44,151 nt of DNA from Anaerolineales bacterium (GTDB lineage: Bacteria; Chloroflexota; Anaerolineae; Promineifilales; Promineifilaceae): positions 1 through 44,151 of the forward strand of contig WTJY01000137.1 of assembly GCA_011524645.1 (NCBI GenBank). The letters are read 5' to 3'. Shown here piece by piece: positions 23,496-32,600 of this stretch (position 1 is the first letter of the stretch; each line of letters begins with the position of its first letter). A program made the translations under genes and the position numbers. The notes beneath the pieces were generated by a model. That model saw only the letters and a program-made list of their open reading frames with translations. It was not told the DNA's origin and made no database searches.

Positions 23496-24989
23496 CTACT
23501 CACTCATCGGGGTTTGTTGCACAATCTCAAGTAACGAATAAATTAGACTGGAGCTATCGGCCGGAAATGGTTCTGATGGCTGATGGATGCTGACTTTTAA
23601 TTCGTATTCGTACCCTTTTTCCCAGAAAAAGCCGTTGATTTGATCATAGAAATAGGTGTAGTCAGCATCGGCCGTTTCTTTGACGAGGTAGCATTTTTGT
23701 GGAGCTACCCCTTCACAGTCAACTTGTTCAGGGCCGACGAAGAGGGTTTGGGTTTCGGCTTGGGTGAATTGGGCCAAAAGGAGCTGGTTTTCATCGAAGA
23801 GTAAGAGATTTTGGTCGTGTTGTTCAAAGGTTTGAGCGGTCGTGAGAAAATTGAGAACGGCCGTTTCGATTTGACCGATCTCGTTGGGGCAGGCGCGACG
23901 GGTGGTGGTGAGTGGGCTGAGATTGATCATGTCGGCCGTGATTTCGGCGGCACCATTGAACAGGTTGCAACCGCTGTTTCCTGCGATCATATTGTCGGGG
24001 GTGATTTCGAAGTAAATGAGCGTGTCTGTAGGGGCGGGCACGGCCGCATCGCCGCCGACGAAATATTGTTGCAGAACCCATAGTTGATCCGCTAAACCGG
24101 CCGGTTGTTGTTCGCTAAAGGTGGCGATCATATCTCCCGTATCGTTAAAGAGAGTGAGCTGTTGACGGATGATGATGTAGGAGCTGACTTTGGGCAATGC
24201 GGTGAGAAATTCCGCTTCGCGCTGGTTGGCTTCTTCTTCGGCGCAATACATTTCGGTGGCGAAGAGGGCATCAAATGTTAGTTGGCTGTTGTCGAAACTA
24301 ACATCGCCACCAAAGCTGTTACAACCGGCATTTCCGCCTACGCTATTTCCGTCGATCATCATGAAAATAGTGGGGTCGATGGCCATTTGCACGACCGCTT
24401 CACCATTGGAGATGCCGGTGAGGGTCCAGGTTGTGTTTTGTAGCGATGAATGGGCGGCCGGTTGATAGGCTAGCTTTCCTTCGGCCGATTCGAACACCAA
24501 CTGGTTGTCATTTAGAGAGACGGTGGTGATAGTGGCAAAGGCTGCGTTGAATCGGTCGCTTGGGGCCATGTCTCCACACATCATTAGGGTTGAACGTATC
24601 GGGGCTGTGATGATGAATTGCTCCCCATCGATTTCATAGGTGCCGCCAAATGAATTACAGCCATCTTGGCCGCCCATTTCATTGTTGGTGCTGAAATCGA
24701 GGGTGATTCCGGCCGCAGAAACATCGATATCCCCGATGGAGATAAGGTCCCATTGGGTGTTGCCAAGGTCGAGGCTGGGCGCGGCCGGTTTATCCGCTTC
24801 GTCAGCTTCATCTGCTTCTGTGGTAGGTTCTTGGGAGATAGCGGTTGGTTCCGTCTCGTCTGGTATGTCTGTGGGGGCGGGCTCGGCCGTGATGAGATCG
24901 CTGGCACTCGGTTCTGTGGTGGTGGTGGCGCAGCCGATGATGAACATTGTGATTAGTGAGCTGATGAGTAATATCGTTTTTTTGTACAT
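23496..24989 (-). CDS. Lipoprotein with three META domains and a DUF4377-like C-terminus
   Basis: The ATG at 24989 gives 497 residues and a clear lipoprotein signal (MYKKTILLISSLITMFIIGC, lipid Cys20), preceded by AGGA; a longer upstream frame is rejected. A Thr/Glu/Pro-rich linker (21-75) leads to three META (HslJ-like) domains at about 78-178, 185-295 and 302-412. Each carries the family GCN-F-G motif (Gly110-Cys111, Cys223, Cys341). Residues 417-470 (FVGPEQVDCEGVAPQKCYLV, then FFWEKGYEYELKV) match DUF4377. META domains occur in heat-shock and stress envelope proteins; the function is unknown. Three in tandem plus DUF4377 is a rare layout. Confidence 0.88.
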   Translation of the reverse strand: MYKKTILLISSLITMFIIGCATTTTEPSASDLITAEPAPTDIPDETEPTAISQEPTTEADEADEADKPAAPSLDLGNTQWDLISIGDIDVSAAGITLDFSTNNEMGGQDGCNSFGGTYEIDGEQFIITAPIRSTLMMCGDMAPSDRFNAAFATITTVSLNDNQLVFESAEGKLAYQPAAHSSLQNTTWTLTGISNGEAVVQMAIDPTIFMMIDGNSVGGNAGCNSFGGDVSFDNSQLTFDALFATEMYCAEEEANQREAEFLTALPKVSSYIIIRQQLTLFNDTGDMIATFSEQQPAGLADQLWVLQQYFVGGDAAVPAPTDTLIYFEITPDNMIAGNSGCNLFNGAAEITADMINLSPLTTTRRACPNEIGQIETAVLNFLTTAQTFEQHDQNLLLFDENQLLLAQFTQAETQTLFVGPEQVDCEGVAPQKCYLVKETADADYTYFYDQINGFFWEKGYEYELKVSIHQPSEPFPADSSSLIYSLLEIVQQTPMSE

Positions 24990-25240
24990 GTTTTCCTTTT
25001 GTGTCGCCCAAGATCGAGATGGGCGTTTGTTTTTGAGATGAATCGCTTTTGGGCGATCTATATAGGTAACGACACGGCCGTATGTTTTGTTCCATTGGCC
25101 GCTGTTCCCACCTATAGCGATGAATTTAAGCCGAAAATCGGCACTGAGGGGGCCGAATTCGTTGATTTTGACAGCCAAAATCGACTTTAAATTGAGAATT
25201 GCTGCGTAACGTGAAAACAGCTTGACTATTTTTCTATCCC

Positions 25241-25924
25241 CTAAGAGGTTGATGTTTGGGAGGCTTCCTCTTCAAGAGAGGCCAAAATCAATTGCCAATT
25301 GTTTGTCTGAGATGAAGTCGAATCAGGTTGTGTTGCCTGTAATGTGCGGTGGGGTGCAAGACCATTATCTAATAGAAGAAAGGTGATTTTGCCCATTGTT
25401 TCGGGTGATTCTTGCATTCCGTTTTTAATCCAATCTTTGATCAACATATATAGGCCACCTGCGACAAAGCTGATCTCATAATCTGCATAAGCTTGAACGG
25501 TATTTGATGGAGAGAAATGTTGGTCTACTGCATTTCTGAGTAATTTGATATGGGGCTTTAGAGAGTCGATTAGTAAATCTTTGTTTTCAATCTGCAAGAC
25601 CCACTTTAACTCTTCGCTGTAAAGCAACCATTGTTCATAGGAAAAAGTTAACAGTTTCACAATGTCTAACGGTTCCTCTTTGATCGCATCATGATGAAAA
25701 ACGGCCGTGTTTATATTGTCAAATAGGTCTTCAATCAGACTAAACAACAGCTGTTCTTTGGTTTCAAAATGTTGATAAAAGGTTGTGCGAGAGACATCCG
25801 CTTGGTTCACAATTTCTTTGATTTGAATTTTTGCTAGAAGTTTTCGTCTAAGCAAGTGAATAAGTGCGTCTTGCAGGAGCTTGCGTGAACGGCGGATACG
25901 TCGATCTTCTTTTTTTTTGGTCAT
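25241..25924 (-). CDS. TetR-family transcriptional regulator
   Basis: The preferred ATG at 25924 gives 227 residues (MTKKKEDRRIRRSRKLLQDA), beginning just before the TetR helix-turn-helix (about 10-55: IKEIVNQADVSRTTFYQHFE). A longer frame from 25987 would run through the operator and is rejected. The C-terminal ligand domain is all helical with no close match recalled; it resembles the TetR C-terminal (TetR_C-like DUF) group in which RRS RK starts are common. A 16-bp dyad-like site lies 12-28 bases before the start codon, suggesting autoregulation. The same site occurs upstream of the two large surface-protein genes to the right. Confidence 0.9.
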   Translation of the reverse strand: MTKKKEDRRIRRSRKLLQDALIHLLRRKLLAKIQIKEIVNQADVSRTTFYQHFETKEQLLFSLIEDLFDNINTAVFHHDAIKEEPLDIVKLLTFSYEQWLLYSEELKWVLQIENKDLLIDSLKPHIKLLRNAVDQHFSPSNTVQAYADYEISFVAGGLYMLIKDWIKNGMQESPETMGKITFLLLDNGLAPHRTLQATQPDSTSSQTNNWQLILASLEEEASQTSTS

Positions 25925-25935
25925 ATCGGTTTCTT

Positions 25936-25952
25936 TGTACGTTTTCCTACAT
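25936..25952. promoter_or_regulatory. Candidate TetR operator, copy 1
   Basis: The sequence tgtacgttttcctacat contains the interrupted dyad TGTA-n-G-nnnn-C-n-TACA. It sits just upstream of the tetR start codon. Exact copies lie at 26782-26798 and 29303-29319. Confidence 0.5.
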
Positions 25953-26159
25953 TTCCCTAGGTTTGCCAATTGATTCAGTAGCCCCAATCTAGCAGACTAT
26001 AGATGTACGCTATTGTAATTATTCACCTCCCCCAGCAGTTTTGATTCACCGCACCGTTTGTGGCTCGGTGAGGACACCGGCCACAGCTAGGAGGCGTGAA
26101 CGGTTACACGCTATTTTACGTAGGCAAGTTATTAATTCAAGTCGCTAACCAATTAGGGG

Positions 26160-26351
26160 GTACGAACAAGTTGTTATCAAAATTTTTTACCCTCCAAGGG
26201 GGTTTTGCAGTGGCGAAGCCGCAGCAAAACTCCCTTTTAAATGCCCCGATTTTCGTGCCGGAGGCACGAAAATCGGGGCGAACCGGATAACAAAGCGTAT
26301 GCTTGTTCAGAATTTTTAGTTATGTTAACTTTTCTGACAGGTTGTTCGTAC
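26160..26351. repeat. MITE-like repeat, family 1, long copy with nested hairpin
   Basis: It shares both ends and most of the interior with the copy at 8744-8875. The ends read gtacgaacaagttgt and its near complement, with gtac at both outer edges. Relative to the short copy it carries about 55 extra bases containing a perfect 17-bp stem (26243-26259 with 26263-26279, loop gga). The extra segment may be a nested insertion or the ancestral state. Confidence 0.72.
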
Positions 26352-26378
26352 ACCCACCAATTAGAACGTGTAAGTAAG

Positions 26379-26690
26379 ATGAACAACCCTAAAGAAATAT
26401 TCAAAGTTATTCAAATACTCACGTTGCGAACATGGCCGAGATTGGACTATCTATCACGTGGCGACCTTCGCTTGACCAATGTCCGTGAAGGGGGTATTCA
26501 AGCTGGACGGCTGATCACTGCTGATATGCGCTACCCACATCCGGCCGTTCTACCACAAGTTGACACATTGCTCATGAGCTATTGGCGCTCGTTTGATGAT
26601 CTCGAACACTTCTCACGGGATCGCAATGAGGCTCATTATCTAGCATGGATTCGTTTCTATAAAGCGGTCGGTTTAATCATGTCCGTGATT
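26379..26690 (+). pseudogene. Truncated DUF4188-like (monooxygenase af470-like) gene
   Basis: From the ATG at 26379 about 100 residues read like the DUF4188 family: RLTNVREGG, then LLMSYWRSFDDLEHFSRDRN and HYLAWIRFYKAVG, corresponding to the conserved YW-SF-DLE-F-RD and HL-AW--F---VG motifs. The usual C-terminal continuation (a GIWHETY-like motif) is missing; the frame runs into low-complexity Gly-rich sequence and the operator repeat, then stops at 26817-26819. The N-terminus is also short, and a MITE-like repeat lies 28 bases upstream. I judge it a remnant. The family assignment is from memory and moderately sure. Confidence 0.5.
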
Positions 26691-26764
26691 TGCCTATCCC
26701 CTACATGGGACGCGGGACGCGGGGCGTGGGGCGTGGGGGGAATGGTGGGATTCTTGCCTTTTTC

Positions 26765-26798
26765 GGTCATTTCGGCCGATGTGTACGTTTTCCTACAT
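26765..26798. promoter_or_regulatory. Candidate TetR operator region, copy 2
   Basis: The 34 bases are identical to those at 29286-29319 and match 28 of 34 at the tetR start (25919-25952). The core tgtacgttttcctacat (26782-26798) is exact in all three. It lies about 190 bases upstream of the beta-helix protein gene. Confidence 0.5.
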
Positions 26799-26984
26799 AT
26801 CCCTCTGTATGCAGATTGATTCAAGGGAATATATCCAGCAGACTATGTGCATATACAGGATGGTGTGTGTATCAAAATCGATTAAAGGTACTTTGTTGAT
26901 CCTTTTTTCACGAGGTGTGCCATAGATTGCTACGAATAGCGTCGGTACAGTACATCCATTAAACAACTCTGATCAGGATAAATT

Positions 26985-29234
26985 ATGTTTCAACATACCA
27001 GTTTGCTACGCCGTTTTTTGATTTGCTTACAAAGTATCGTTATTCCACTTGTTGCGTTGGTGACCGGATTGTGGTTGAGCGATTTAGCGATGGCTGATAC
27101 GACACATGTTCCTGAGAGGATTCACATTGCCGCTGTACAAAGCCAAAGCACACCTGCGACTAGCAATCAGTGTTTCGCACAAATTATGGGCAGCCAATTC
27201 ATTTACTCTAGCACTGACCACACGGCCGTGCAGTCGGCCGTTACGGCCGCGACCACCCAAGATGTGGTGCAAGTTGCTGGGACTTGTCGTGGCACCAGCG
27301 ATGTCAGTGGTAATCAGCAAGTGGTTTACATTGATAAATCACTGACCTTGCGCGGGGGGTATGAAATTTCAGGCACCGGTATGGTGACAGAAGTCAACTG
27401 GGCCAATCATGATCCAGCGAGTTATATGACTACGCTTGATGGGGTGGGGAGCGGCCGTGGTGTTTTGATCACTGGTACAGTTGATGTCACATTGGATAAT
27501 CTGCACTTTGTCAATGGGATCGGCGGTGATGGCGGTGCTATTTATGCGTCTCAGAGTAATCAAATTACGATTACAAATAGCACCATTCAAAGTAGTCAGG
27601 CGATCACCAACGGGGGGGGGATTGCGATTGAAGACACCACGGCCGTGGTGTTGAACAACAATCAGGTCTTGAGCAATACGGCCGGAAATATCGGCGGTGG
27701 GCTTTATCTCAACAACAATGGGCAGGTGACCATAACGGCCGGTACAGTGCTGAGCAATACGGCCGGTAGTGGCGGAGGGCTATATGCCATCACTACGCCT
27801 AGTGATAGCTTATTACACATATCAGAAATCCTATTTGCTCATAATCTTGCGGTCCAGAGTGGTTTCGCTTCTGCAAACGGTGGCGGTCTATATGTGAGTG
27901 GTGCAGGCACAACCGTACTGTCCTTGGTGACAATTACCGATAATGATGCTAGTAATGGTGCCGGATTATATAGCTCGGCCTTCGGTGTCGGCTTGCTTAC
28001 CATCCATAATTCACTCATTGCGGATAATCGGGCGAGTTCCAATGGGGGTGGTTTGGGGGGATTTACGGGCAATATGACCGCAATGATTCATGGAACGACG
28101 ATCCATAACAATCAAGCGCGGGATGGTGGTGCCCTCCATGCGAGCGCATCTAATCTGATTACGATTACAGCTAGCACGATTTCAAGCAATACCGCTACAA
28201 GTTCTGGTGGGGGCATTGCTGGTGTTGGTTTGTCCGGGTTTGACATTGTTGGTACAGAAATGATTAGTAACTCGGCGGCTGGTCGTGGTGGTGCGATCGG
28301 TTTCGGCGGTGGGATTGATCGAACCCGAATTTCTCAGACCACCATTGCGTACAATGTTGCGGCCGATGGTGGGGGCATTGCCACATATTCAAGCCATAAA
28401 TTAACGGTGACTCAGAGTTCAATTCACCACAATACGGCCGAAAATGGGGGGGCTCTTTACAATCAATCTATTGCTTATAGCTACTTAAAGGAAACGACCA
28501 TTAGTCATAATACGGCCGATTTCGGCGGTGCATTTTACAATGGGGGAGGATCAACAATTTCTGTCACCCATAGTTCAATCATTAGCAATACATCGCTTGC
28601 TGTGGATGGGGCCTTGTATGGTCTTAATCAAGGAACCACGCTAGCACTGGCCTATTCTATCGTGGCCTATTCAGACAGTGGAGATTGCGGTGGTAGCCTC
28701 AATAATATCATTGACAATGGGTACAATATTGTGAGCGATGCGACCTGTGTCTTTACGGCGACCGGCAGTGTCAATAATACCGATCCACTATTGGGTGCCT
28801 TACAAGACAATGGGGGGGGGACATGGAGCCATACCTTGTTGAACGGAAGTCCGGCCTTAGATGGGGCCGTTGGTAGCCTAAGCACGGCCGATCAGCGCGG
28901 GATAGTACGGCCGCAATCTGGTGTCAATGACATCGGTTCATTCGAGTTTACAGCGGTCTCGACCCCTACGCTTTTGATCACGCTCAGCAACGATGATGCG
29001 GTGCTAAATTGGGTTGAAGACCCGATGGGGACAACCTATCGTGTGGATGTGAGTACGCAACCATATAGCTACTATTCTTTGCTGGCAGATGATGTTTCTT
29101 CCCCCATGACAGTTATAAATGATGGTTTATTGACCAACTATTTTTATATTGTGGTGGCGCAGGGGGATGGGGAGAATACGGCCGAATCGAATCGGGTTGG
29201 GGTGTTTTATTTCGATTTGGAACCGGGGGAATAA
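26985..29234 (+). CDS. Secreted right-handed beta-helix protein
   Basis: The 749-residue protein has AGGA six bases before its ATG. A signal peptide covers about 1-37 (LICLQSIVIPLVALVTGLWL, then AMA). Residues about 60-130 form the entry domain seen before many beta-helices (AVQSAVTAATTQDVVQVAGT, LTLRGGYE). About 165-600 is a pectate-lyase-like beta-helix of roughly 22-25-residue coils (GGGIA, ITNSTI--S-A--NGGG). A choice-of-anchor Q type end follows (ADQRGIVRPQSGVNDIGSFEF). The last ~85 residues resemble an FN3-like module. It is probably a surface adhesin or matrix protein; no catalytic residues are evident. Its C-terminus is homologous to that of the giant protein downstream. Confidence 0.88.
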   Translation: MFQHTSLLRRFLICLQSIVIPLVALVTGLWLSDLAMADTTHVPERIHIAAVQSQSTPATSNQCFAQIMGSQFIYSSTDHTAVQSAVTAATTQDVVQVAGTCRGTSDVSGNQQVVYIDKSLTLRGGYEISGTGMVTEVNWANHDPASYMTTLDGVGSGRGVLITGTVDVTLDNLHFVNGIGGDGGAIYASQSNQITITNSTIQSSQAITNGGGIAIEDTTAVVLNNNQVLSNTAGNIGGGLYLNNNGQVTITAGTVLSNTAGSGGGLYAITTPSDSLLHISEILFAHNLAVQSGFASANGGGLYVSGAGTTVLSLVTITDNDASNGAGLYSSAFGVGLLTIHNSLIADNRASSNGGGLGGFTGNMTAMIHGTTIHNNQARDGGALHASASNLITITASTISSNTATSSGGGIAGVGLSGFDIVGTEMISNSAAGRGGAIGFGGGIDRTRISQTTIAYNVAADGGGIATYSSHKLTVTQSSIHHNTAENGGALYNQSIAYSYLKETTISHNTADFGGAFYNGGGSTISVTHSSIISNTSLAVDGALYGLNQGTTLALAYSIVAYSDSGDCGGSLNNIIDNGYNIVSDATCVFTATGSVNNTDPLLGALQDNGGGTWSHTLLNGSPALDGAVGSLSTADQRGIVRPQSGVNDIGSFEFTAVSTPTLLITLSNDDAVLNWVEDPMGTTYRVDVSTQPYSYYSLLADDVSSPMTVINDGLLTNYFYIVVAQGDGENTAESNRVGVFYFDLEPGE

Positions 29235-29620
29235 CCAATAAACCCAAATTAAACCGAACAGGCGTATGGGGGGTGGGGCGATAATGGTCATTTCGGCCGA
29301 TGTGTACGTTTTCCTACATTTATGCCTACTTGCTAATTGTGTCGCCCCCTCCCTTCGCGCCACAATGTATGAGTCAATCACGTTATAAACGCTAACTCCC
29401 AGCCATTCTGACACCGTTTTGTTAATTGAATAGTCTACAAACAGGTTGACTGGTTGAGATATTTTTCTGCAATGTTGGAAAGTCGATTTTCTGGCGCGTA
29501 TCCCCTCACCTTGATCCTTCTTTGATCCTTGTTGTATCCCTCGGGGAGTGCCGGTACAGCTGCAACTTGCCTAGAATTGAGTCATGAATCGCTAATTTTA
29601 TTACAGACAAGGATTATTTT
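29235..29620. other. Gap between beta-helix gene and giant gene
   Basis: The gap holds operator-like copy 3 (29286-29319) and then sequence resembling the DNA that follows the operator at tetR (tgctaattg versus tgccaattg). The giant gene has AGGA seven bases before its ATG. A minus-strand open frame here runs over the repeat and is not believed. Confidence 0.5.
29286..29319. promoter_or_regulatory. Candidate TetR operator region, copy 3
   Basis: Identical over 34 bases to 26765-26798, with the 17-base core at 29303-29319. It lies between the beta-helix gene and the giant-protein gene, about 300 bases upstream of the latter. Confidence 0.5.
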
Positions 29621-32600
29621 ATGTCACACCATAGTTCTCATTCTCATACAACACGGTCGCGTGTCGGGTCATTTTTATACACCCTGCTTATCATCGCCTT
29701 GGCGAGTTTGTGGCTGGGGCACACCGCCCCCACGGCCGCGCAGCGTGCACCACATGATGCCAGCGCCCAAGCCGAAATCGAGCAAGCTTGGCAACAGGCG
29801 AGTGAGTCAGATCGGTATGCGTTTCGTAGCCGGATCGAACAGTTGGTTTATCCTGCGCCGAGTGTACGCAATGCGGGTCGCCAGCCACAGCAAGATTTAC
29901 TGGGCTTGGCCGGAACGATTGAAGCGGACAGTGATCGCATTGAATCGACGATTTGGCCCGATGCTTCGTTCGATGAAGCGCGTGGGGTTGATTTGCTGGT
30001 AGAAAACGGCCGCTCTTACATCCGTGAATCGGCCGCGAGCGACTGGGTTGAAATTGACGACATGAGCCAAATGGTGGCTCCGGCCGGTGACCCGCTTAGC
30101 TTTTTAGCGGGGATCAAACAGGTTGAAGCGACCGGAACAGATAGCCGTGTCATGGGGGATGTGACATTAGAGTTCTCGACCTATCGCTTTGCGATCGATG
30201 GCCCAACACTCGGCCGTTATATGGATCGGATGACAGAGCAGATGCTGATCGAAGCGGGAGAATTGCCGCAGGGGATGTCGGTTGGTGGGGGGAATCGCTT
30301 TTACGATGCGACCGGAACGGGAGAGATTTGGCTTGATGCGGATGGGTATCCTGCTCGTTTCGTGATTGATTTTGCGTTTGCGCCAGAAGAAAACGGAGAG
30401 CGGATTACGGCACAGATTAACAGTGATTTTTATGATTTTGAGGTCGCGACGGCCGAGGCCATGCCTAATTTTGCCACCGCGCCACGCACATGGCTGGCGG
30501 TGACAGCGGCCGAAGTGGCCACGCCGGAGCGGACCATCGCCTTTGGCTGGTCTTTGCTGATCGGGCTGACCTTTGTCTTGTTGGCGATTTTCGTATGGCG
30601 GCATGCCTATACCAAAGAGTTTTACACCACGATCGTCTCCTTGATTATTGTTGGATTGGTTCTGCCCCCATTATTGCAAGCGCAAGAAGCCCGCGCTTTT
30701 TATAGCGAGCAAATGGGGCGCTCTCATGATCAAGTTGAGCGTGATCGCGAGTACGAGCAATATGACCAGATGCGCGAGGTGCTGTACGGCAATGATTGGA
30801 ATCCGCAAGAAGACCCTTATGCGGAAGGGCGTGCGCTACAACAAGCGGTACAAGCTGTGGCCCAAACGGCCGTGGCCGCCAACACCAGTTCCGAGATCGA
30901 TACCACGGCCGATAGCGACGGCGACGGAGCCACCGATGATGACGAAGCGTTATGGGATTCTTGCCCTTACTTGGTCAGCACGGCTGAATACAATGCTGAA
31001 GCGGACTGCTATAACGTGACCGATCCGAGCGATAGTGATGGGGATGGCTTAACCGACTACACCGAAATTTATGAATTGGGTAGCTTGCCGAATGATGTTG
31101 ACAGTGACGGGGACACGATCAACGACAATTTAGAAGCGAAGGGGTTTGACTACAACGGGGAGAGTTGGTATCTCAATCCGGTTGATAATGATACGAACAA
31201 CGACGGCCGTTCTGATGGGGAGGAGTGTGCCATTTGGAGCAGTAACAATGAGAATGGGGACACCAGCGCGATTTGCCCTGATAGCGATAGCGATGGGACA
31301 CCGGACCTTTACGATTTTGATGATGATAACGATGGGGTTTGGGACCTTGATGACGGGGATTCGGAGGCGGTGAGTCAGATATTCGGTCGTAATAATCCGC
31401 TCAACTTGACGATTGATGGGCTTGAAGTAGACAAGCCGGTTTTGGTCGAGATTCAAATGCGGCCGGAAGATGAATCGCTGTTAACCACCTCCGGTTTGAT
31501 TTTAGACTGGCCGACAGGGGATTATGAAGGGCAGATCGTGCGGGGGAACGACACCACGTTTGCCACAACCACCAACGCAGATGCTTCAAGTACAGATGCT
31601 AACGCGGAATATGGGGATGTTCGTATTCTGCCACTCTTGCGAATTACGGTGCCGTATGCTGACGGTCACTACGCCAATTTGCCGGTGAATGACAGCTATA
31701 AAGGAATCGATCGAACGATTGGGGTGACGATTAGCCAATGGCTTGACACCACCGAGCTTGATCAATTAGGGATGACCGTGAGCGATGTTGACGAAACCTC
31801 GGGGGATATCGATATCTATGTGCCGGTGAGCACCGTCTATAGCGAAGCGGGAGAACGCCCCGTTGGGTTTAGTGCCACCACATTTTATTCTCCCACCCAA
31901 GGAACAAACGGGGTCGCAGATTGGGGGAATGCCCACGAATATAGCCTGATTTGGATGGTACAGATGATCACAGATAGCTGCGCGGCCGATACCGATGAAG
32001 ATGGAGATGGGGACACGGAAAACGAAAGCGGTGCTGACTGTAATCGCGTTGATGAACTGACAACCATTCATATTTATGAGGAAGATTGGCGGGCTACCAG
32101 CCTAAACGTTAGTGAAGAACAAGGGTTGTCTACGGCCGTGATGTACGAAGACCCAGCCCAAGACGATAACCTCGCGCTCGACGAACAGCTTTGGATCGCG
32201 GGCTGGAATTTGGGGAATACATTTGTAGACGGCTTGGACTGTGATTCGACCGATGCGGGTGGTAACTGTATCGGTGATGGGGTCCGAGATGTGATGATCG
32301 AAGATATTCCGGCGCAGCTAGATGCGTGGGGAACGGTCGATAATGTTAACTACAACTATATTGAAGTTGAGGGGATTGACACCTATATCCATCAAGAGTA
32401 TTTGGCCGATACGGCCGTGAATACCACGGCCGATGTGCTAAACACCCACTTCTTGTCCTATGCTACCAATGGGAGCCAAGATTACACCTCCCTTTTGTTC
32501 GCCTATGAAACGGCCAACCGCTCTGTGGGGCTGATCGATAATCAAGGAACCGGTGGGCAAATCAGCTTAGATTTAAGCGGTATTCCCGCTTATACAACGG

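Larger units (their letters stand above)
25925..26984. other. Decayed accessory stretch between tetR and beta-helix gene
   Basis: It holds, in order, the tetR operator region, an unassigned stretch with a hairpin-prone part (accgtttgtggctcggtg, about 26052), the long MITE-like repeat (26160-26351), a truncated DUF4188-like gene (26379-26690), a GC-rich ggacgcggggcgtggg tract, and a second copy of the tetR operator region (26765 to about 26830). The last 120 bases should carry the beta-helix gene promoter. Confidence 0.6.

Noticed and set aside
24990-25178. N-terminal extension of the META lipoprotein
   Set aside because: It would bury the lipoprotein signal and lacks a ribosome site, while the ATG at 24989 has both.
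29127-29414. Minus-strand open frame opposite the end of the beta-helix gene
   Set aside because: It runs over the operator duplicate and the antisense of a well-supported gene.
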